DNA from: an uncultured Thermomicrobiales bacterium
GTDB lineage: Bacteria > Chloroflexota > Chloroflexia > Thermomicrobiales > UBA6265
Direction of reading: 5' to 3'
Assembly (NCBI GenBank): GCA_902806365.1
Contig: CADCWJ010000040.1
Span: forward strand, 1 to 7,820
DNA: 7,820 nt
Position 1 is the first letter of the stretch, and the number at the start of each line of letters is the position of its first letter. Below the pieces are notes generated by a model, which was given only the letters and a program-made list of their open reading frames with translations, was not told where the DNA came from and did no database searches. The position numbers were made by a program, and so were the translations under genes. Below, piece by piece: positions 5,142 to 7,820 of this stretch.

Positions 5142-6143
5142 ATGCTCGACGCGACGCGACCGACGAGCCGTGTGCTGGCGATGCTGGAGCTGCTCCAGGA
5201 TCGGCCCGGCATCACCGGCCCCGCTCTCGCCAACGAGCTGGGCGTCACGACGCGCACGATCCGGCGCTACGTCGTGACGCTGCAGGATATGGGAATCCCG
5301 GTCGAGCCGGCCGCGGGCCGCACCGGTGGCTACTGGCTCCGGCCCGGATTCCGGATGCCACCGTTGATGTTCAGCGCCGAGGAGGCGATCGGGCTCGCCG
5401 TCGCGCTGCTCAACACCCGCACCTCCAACTCCGCCACCCTCCCCACGCCGGTCGCCAACGCGCTCGGCAAGATCGAGCGCGTGCTGCCCCGTGAGCTGGC
5501 GGACCAGATCGCGACGATCCGCGATGGATTCCGGATGGCCGAGAATCCCTGGCCGGAATCGGATGCCTTCCCCGACCCGATGGTCCTTGCGACGCTGATT
5601 CAGGGGGCCATGACGCACCAACGGTGCTGGATTCGCTACGGCCGGGCCGATGGTGACCAGACCGCCCGCGAGGTCGAGCCCTATGGGGTGCTGGCCCATT
5701 ACGGGCGCTGGTACATGCACGGCTGGTGTCATTTGCGAAAGGGACCGCGCACCTTCCGGGTCGATCGCGTGCGGCGGATCGACCTGCTTCCCCACCGGTT
5801 CGATCCACCGATCGGGTTCGACATCGAGGAGGCTGTGACCCGCTCACTCGCCCTGACCCGATCGGGATGGACTGTCGAGATCGTGGTCGATGCGGCAGTG
5901 GACGATGTCGCGCACTTCGTCATGCCGCCGACCGCGCTGCTCGAAGCCCGGCCGGACGGGCGAACCCGCCTCTATTGCACCACCGACAATCTCGACTGGT
6001 TCGCCTGGCGGATCAGCGAGCTGCCCTATCCGATGACGATCGTGGAGCCCGCGGAGCTGCGCACAAAGCTCAATGCGCTGGGCGAGCGCCTGCTCGGCAT
6101 CGACCAGGGTGCCCCGCAACCCACGGTTGTCGCCGGAGCGTAG
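5142..6143 (+). CDS. YafY-type transcriptional regulator with HTH and WYL domains
   Basis: This 333-residue DNA-binding regulator has the typical length and layout of the YafY/WYL family. An N-terminal winged helix-turn-helix (about 8-66) contains TGPALANELGVTTRTIRRYVVTLQDMG, shown here by its core LGVTTRTIRRYV (33-44), and the wing AAGRTGGYWL (57-66). A linker and helical part follow. The WYL domain begins near 157, with the hallmark motif as WYM (190-192) in HYGRWYMHGWCH and FRVDRVRRI at 205-213. The WYL C-terminal extension runs to the end. WYL domains sense small ligands or nucleic acids; the ligand here is unknown. ATG at 5142 is chosen because GGAGGGGG (5129-5136) lies five bases upstream. 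The earlier in-frame start at 5094 falls inside the operator-like repeat. It probably regulates itself and the divergent cysteine hydrolase. Confidence 0.93.
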   Translation: MLDATRPTSRVLAMLELLQDRPGITGPALANELGVTTRTIRRYVVTLQDMGIPVEPAAGRTGGYWLRPGFRMPPLMFSAEEAIGLAVALLNTRTSNSATLPTPVANALGKIERVLPRELADQIATIRDGFRMAENPWPESDAFPDPMVLATLIQGAMTHQRCWIRYGRADGDQTAREVEPYGVLAHYGRWYMHGWCHLRKGPRTFRVDRVRRIDLLPHRFDPPIGFDIEEAVTRSLALTRSGWTVEIVVDAAVDDVAHFVMPPTALLEARPDGRTRLYCTTDNLDWFAWRISELPYPMTIVEPAELRTKLNALGERLLGIDQGAPQPTVVAGA

Positions 6144-6208
6144 CACCTCGCCATCCAGCAGCGACATTTGTCGGGACCGCCCTCGTAAGCGGCATCGGTG
6201 GCGGCCCG

Positions 6209-6225
6209 GTGAAGCGAAGCTTCAC
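6209..6225. terminator. Hairpin GTGAAGC-GAA-GCTTCAC downstream of the WYL gene
   Basis: GTGAAGC (6209-6215) and GCTTCAC (6219-6225) form a perfect 7-base stem with a three-base loop, 65 bases after the regulator stop. GTTGGTCCCC follows, so there is no T-run. It may terminate transcription weakly or belong to the repeat cluster. Confidence 0.35.
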
Positions 6226-6330
6226 GTTGGTCCCCGCGTCGCCCGCAAACGCCCCCGATCGGCGGGGCCGTGGGGGAGAACACCGCGTATGAACAAGCAG
6301 GATCAGGGAGTGATCGCAATGGCACACGTT

Positions 6331-6384
6331 CGCGGGCGCAGCCGCGGGCGGGCCCATTCGACAAGCTCAGGGCAGGCGCCCGCG
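6331..6384. repeat. Palindromic dispersed repeat with TTCGACAAGCTCAGGGCA core
   Basis: The core at 6357-6374 is a sequence I recognise from intergenic DNA of many unrelated bacteria, where it causes spurious 'SLSNG/STSSGQ' translations. Here it is enclosed by an 8-base perfect inverted repeat, CGCGGGCG (6343-6350) with CGCCCGCG (6377-6384), and an inner GCCC/GGGC pair (6352-6355 wise with 6370-6373). A second CGCGGGCG lies at 6331-6338. The element sits between two convergent genes, a usual place for REP-like sequences. Confidence 0.6.
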
Positions 6385-6470
6385 GACAGGTTCCTCCATG
6401 CAAAGGTTCGCGGCGAAGTCCGCTCGCCCGCCCCTGCAACCGATGATTGGACAACGATTGCGAACCAGCC

Positions 6471-7199
6471 TTACCCCGTCGTGGTCGACGAGGATGCGTC
6501 GTTCTCCGGAACCGGTTCGCTCAACAGCCGATCGAACGTGTCCTCGGGAAGGTCGACCAGCGTCGCGACCGAAACCATCGCCCCCAGCGTGTCGTGATAC
6601 GGTCCGACCCCGACCGTCCGCATCCCGGCCCGGTGCGCGGCGATGATTCCGGCCGCGGCATCCTCGACCACGATCGCCCGCGAGGGATCGACCTCGAGGC
6701 GGCTCGCCGCGGTCAGGAACACCTCCGGGTCAGGCTTGCCGCGCCGCACATCCTCCTGGCTCACGACTGCGTCGAAATGAAGCGCCAGCCCGCTGAAGTC
6801 CAGAATCAGGTTGAGATTCGCAATCGGGGCCGACGAGCCAATCCCGAGCCGCCAACCGGACTCGGCGAGGAAATCGAGCCATCCCTCGACACCGGGCAGT
6901 GGCTCCACACCGACCGCTTCCAGCGCCTCCCGGTAATGTGCTTCCTTGGCGTTGCCGACCCGCAGCAGCTCGGTGTCCTCGACCGCTGGCCCGAAGTGCT
7001 CGCGCAGCACATCCGTCGTGCGGCGGCCGAACCAGCGGTCGAAGGTTGCCCGCTCGATCGCGGGATAGCCTTCGCGGGCGAAAACCTCTTGCCAGCTCAG
7101 GATGTGTGCATCCGCCGAGTCGATCAGGGTGCCGTCGACATCCCAGATTACGGCGCGCGGCGCGGTCGATGTCGTTACGGAGCGTGATGTCTTCGCCAT
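6471..7199 (-). CDS. HAD-superfamily hydrolase, beta-phosphoglucomutase/phosphatase-like
   Basis: This 242-residue cytosolic enzyme transfers or removes a phosphate through an aspartyl-phosphate intermediate. Motif I is VIWDVDGTLIDS with nucleophile D20 and acid/base D22. Motif II is GIGSSAP (S122), motif III is GKPDPEVF (K155), and motif IV is VVEDAAAGIIAAHRAGM (E179, D180). A small helical cap lies between motifs I and II, beginning AHILSWQEVFAREG; its HxxSW resembles the HxxAW of beta-phosphoglucomutases, so a sugar-phosphate substrate is plausible. The Trp before the nucleophile replaces the usual Phe. ATG at 7199 has AAGGA nine bases upstream. The N-terminal dozen residues (Ser/Thr-rich) and C-terminal tail are extra to the core. 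The gene is convergent with the WYL regulator and divergent from the small membrane-protein genes. The substrate is not determinable here. Confidence 0.93.
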   Translation of the reverse strand: MAKTSRSVTTSTAPRAVIWDVDGTLIDSADAHILSWQEVFAREGYPAIERATFDRWFGRRTTDVLREHFGPAVEDTELLRVGNAKEAHYREALEAVGVEPLPGVEGWLDFLAESGWRLGIGSSAPIANLNLILDFSGLALHFDAVVSQEDVRRGKPDPEVFLTAASRLEVDPSRAIVVEDAAAGIIAAHRAGMRTVGVGPYHDTLGAMVSVATLVDLPEDTFDRLLSEPVPENDASSSTTTG

Positions 7200-7254
7200 C
7201 TTGTGTGGTCCTTGGGGTCATGTCGACAGGAGCGAGGTGTCTCCGCGGTGCGGG

Positions 7255-7279
7255 CCGGGACCCCCCGGTTCGCTCCCGG
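7255..7279 (-). promoter_or_regulatory. Mutually exclusive hairpins in the HAD gene leader
   Basis: The segment CCGGGA (7255-7260) can pair either with the nearby CCCGG (7264-7268, using only CCGGG, four-base loop) or with TCCCGG (7274-7279, all six bases). The two stems exclude each other. They lie 56-80 bases upstream of the HAD start codon on the minus strand. Alternative pairing is a hallmark of attenuators, but GC-rich DNA makes such matches easily by chance, and no T-run follows. Confidence 0.2.
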
Positions 7280-7335
7280 TGCCGGCATTGTGCGGTATCG
7301 TCCCCGATTCCTCCCACGCGGCGTCGCCCCGTTGC

Positions 7336-7348
7336 CGTATCGGATACG
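7336..7348. promoter_or_regulatory. Palindrome CGTATC-G-GATACG in divergent promoter region
   Basis: CGTATC (7336-7341) and GATACG (7343-7348) are perfect inverted arms around one G. It sits 22 bases before the start codon of the small membrane-protein gene and just upstream of its ribosome binding site. A half-site, GGTATCG, occurs at about 7294-7300. It could be an operator for the membrane-protein pair or the HAD gene; no cognate regulator is adjacent. Confidence 0.35.
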
Positions 7349-7369
7349 CTTGGGTGCTGGAGGAGACCG

Positions 7370-7627
7370 ATGCTCGGGAATACACCAGACCACCGTAACG
7401 CCGACCGAGGAGATGACGACGCCCAGCCGGGCGGGATCCCGCCGCGTCTTCTCCGGGTGGTCTCGCTGGTGGTCGTGCTCGCCCTGATCCTTGCCGCCAG
7501 CAGCGTGATCATCGCCGCTACCGACGGCGGGATCTGGATCGTTCTCCTGATCGTTGCGGTCTCCGCCGGGCTCGTCTACCGCTGGGGGTTTCGCTCCAGT
7601 GCGGACCGGCCAGACCACGACCGCTAG
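7370..7627 (+). CDS. Small membrane protein of unknown function, two predicted TM helices (85 aa)
   Basis: I do not recognise a family. ATG at 7370 follows GGAGGAG by a few bases, an excellent ribosome binding site. The frame is open far upstream, but that part is antisense to the HAD gene. The N-terminal 25 residues are polar and acidic (DHRNADRGDDDAQ). Two hydrophobic segments follow, about 30-50 (VVSLVVVLALILAASSVIIA) and 54-70 (GIWIVLLIVAVSAGLVY), joined by a tight turn ATDGG. RWGFRSS and a charged C-terminus come last. The basic residues before the first helix and after the second suggest both ends face the cytoplasm. The next membrane-protein gene starts 28 bases downstream on the same strand, so the two are probably one operon. 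Confidence 0.75.
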   Translation: MLGNTPDHRNADRGDDDAQPGGIPPRLLRVVSLVVVLALILAASSVIIAATDGGIWIVLLIVAVSAGLVYRWGFRSSADRPDHDR

Positions 7628-7655
7628 GTCATCCGCTACATCGCGAGGTCACCCT

Positions 7656-7820
7656 GTGTCCGATCCCGAGCCTTCCCTCTCCGACGCAAGCCTGAAACGC
7701 CAGCGCCAGGCCATCGCCTGGGGCTCCGGCCTCTTTCTCGGAATCGGGATCGGCGGCGCGATCGGCTTCAGCCTGGACGATTATCCGCTCGGGTTCGCGG
7801 TCGGGATCGCGATCGTGCTC
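7656..7820 (+). CDS. Small membrane protein, glycine-rich TM segment, 3' end beyond window
   Basis: The frame from GTG at 7656 stays open to the right edge (55 codons seen). GAGG lies seven bases upstream of the GTG. The product begins MSDPEPSLSDASLKRQRQAIAWGSG. It then has a Gly-rich hydrophobic helix, GLFLGIGIGGAIGFSL, a short polar turn with DDYP, and the start of a second helix, LGFAVGIAIVL. Repeated GxxxG-type spacing suggests tight helix packing. I know similar short 'GIAIG' membrane proteins without assigned function. It follows the 85-residue membrane protein closely and is probably co-transcribed with it. The true length is unknown. Confidence 0.7.
   Translation, partial: MSDPEPSLSDASLKRQRQAIAWGSGLFLGIGIGGAIGFSLDDYPLGFAVGIAIVL

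Larger units (their letters stand above)
6144..6470. other. Convergent gene-free region with hairpins and a dispersed repeat
   Basis: This 327-base gap lies between the 3' ends of the WYL regulator and the HAD gene. Open frames crossing it (for example a plus-strand one reading AHSTSSGQA) arise from a repeat and not from a gene. Besides the elements listed separately it holds CGACATTTGTCG (6162-6173), a small hairpin 18 bases after the regulator stop, and CCCCG/CGGGG (6253-6257 and 6263-6267). It shares the exact 12-mer GCGGGCGGGCCC (6344-6355) with the other convergent gap (2833-2844). Confidence 0.6.

Noticed and set aside
5003..5257. Upstream extension of the cysteine hydrolase
   Set aside because: It runs through the divergent promoter region into the regulator gene, while AGGAGG and the domain start both support ATG at 5002.
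6073..6597. Plus-strand frame containing AHSTSSGQA
   Set aside because: The peptide is the translation of a common intergenic repeat, and the rest is antisense to the HAD gene or overlaps the regulator.
7217..7270. T-box riboswitch in the HAD leader
   Set aside because: ACCGCGG is present, but the GGTGG segment needed to pair with the tRNA acceptor end is absent (GGCCCGC instead). No stem I is evident, and a HAD gene is not a usual target.
1..7820. CRISPR array, insertion sequence, prophage, toxin-antitoxin or defence genes
   Set aside because: No regularly spaced direct repeats, transposase or integrase motifs, or paired toxin-like small genes were found on either strand.

Overview
The window is high-GC bacterial chromosome with densely packed genes on both strands, separated by unusually palindrome-rich intergenic DNA. 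I read it as a member of the Chloroflexota, most likely a Thermomicrobia-type lineage. This rests on remembered family resemblance only: an ATP-grasp protein, a small Arg/Leu-rich protein, a WYL regulator divergent from a hydrolase, and dispersed intergenic repeats of the 'ATCCC...GGGAT' and 'TTCGACAAGCTCAGGGCA' kinds. No marker gene proves the lineage. Most genes are housekeeping or metabolic. I see no phage, insertion sequence, CRISPR array, toxin-antitoxin pair or defence island.

Left part (1-2781). A minus-strand ATP-grasp ligase-like gene runs off the left edge, with its start at 912. Behind its start lies a repeat-containing leader, then an unrecognised 92-codon minus-strand gene (1023-1301). 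Divergent from that gene is purD (1501-2781), which encodes GAR synthetase of purine synthesis.

Middle part (2782-5002). A 546-base convergent gap full of inverted repeats separates purD from a minus-strand series. In transcription order the series is an isochorismatase-family cysteine hydrolase (5002-4412), an 81-residue protein of unknown function (4368-4123), tRNA-Cys(GCA) with encoded CCA (4031-3958), a strong intrinsic terminator (3931-3902), and a Nudix hydrolase resembling ADP-ribose pyrophosphatase (3876-3328). The terminator sits only 25 bases before the preferred Nudix start.

Right part (5003-7820). A 139-base divergent promoter region holds a perfect 7-7-7 inverted repeat. It separates the hydrolase from a YafY-type HTH/WYL regulator (5142-6143), which is the obvious candidate to control both. 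A second convergent gap (6144-6470) again carries several hairpins, including a dispersed-repeat core. A HAD phosphatase/phosphomutase-like gene follows on the minus strand (6471-7199). Divergent from it is a pair of small membrane-protein genes (7370-7627, and 7656 to beyond the right edge).

The points most worth a second look are four. The ATP-grasp protein has an apparently altered metal-binding motif at the left edge. The terminator between tRNA-Cys and the Nudix gene raises the question of how that gene is transcribed. The regulator/hydrolase intergenic region holds an operator-like palindrome. Nested palindromes fill both convergent gaps. None of these amounts to a clearly new multi-gene system.
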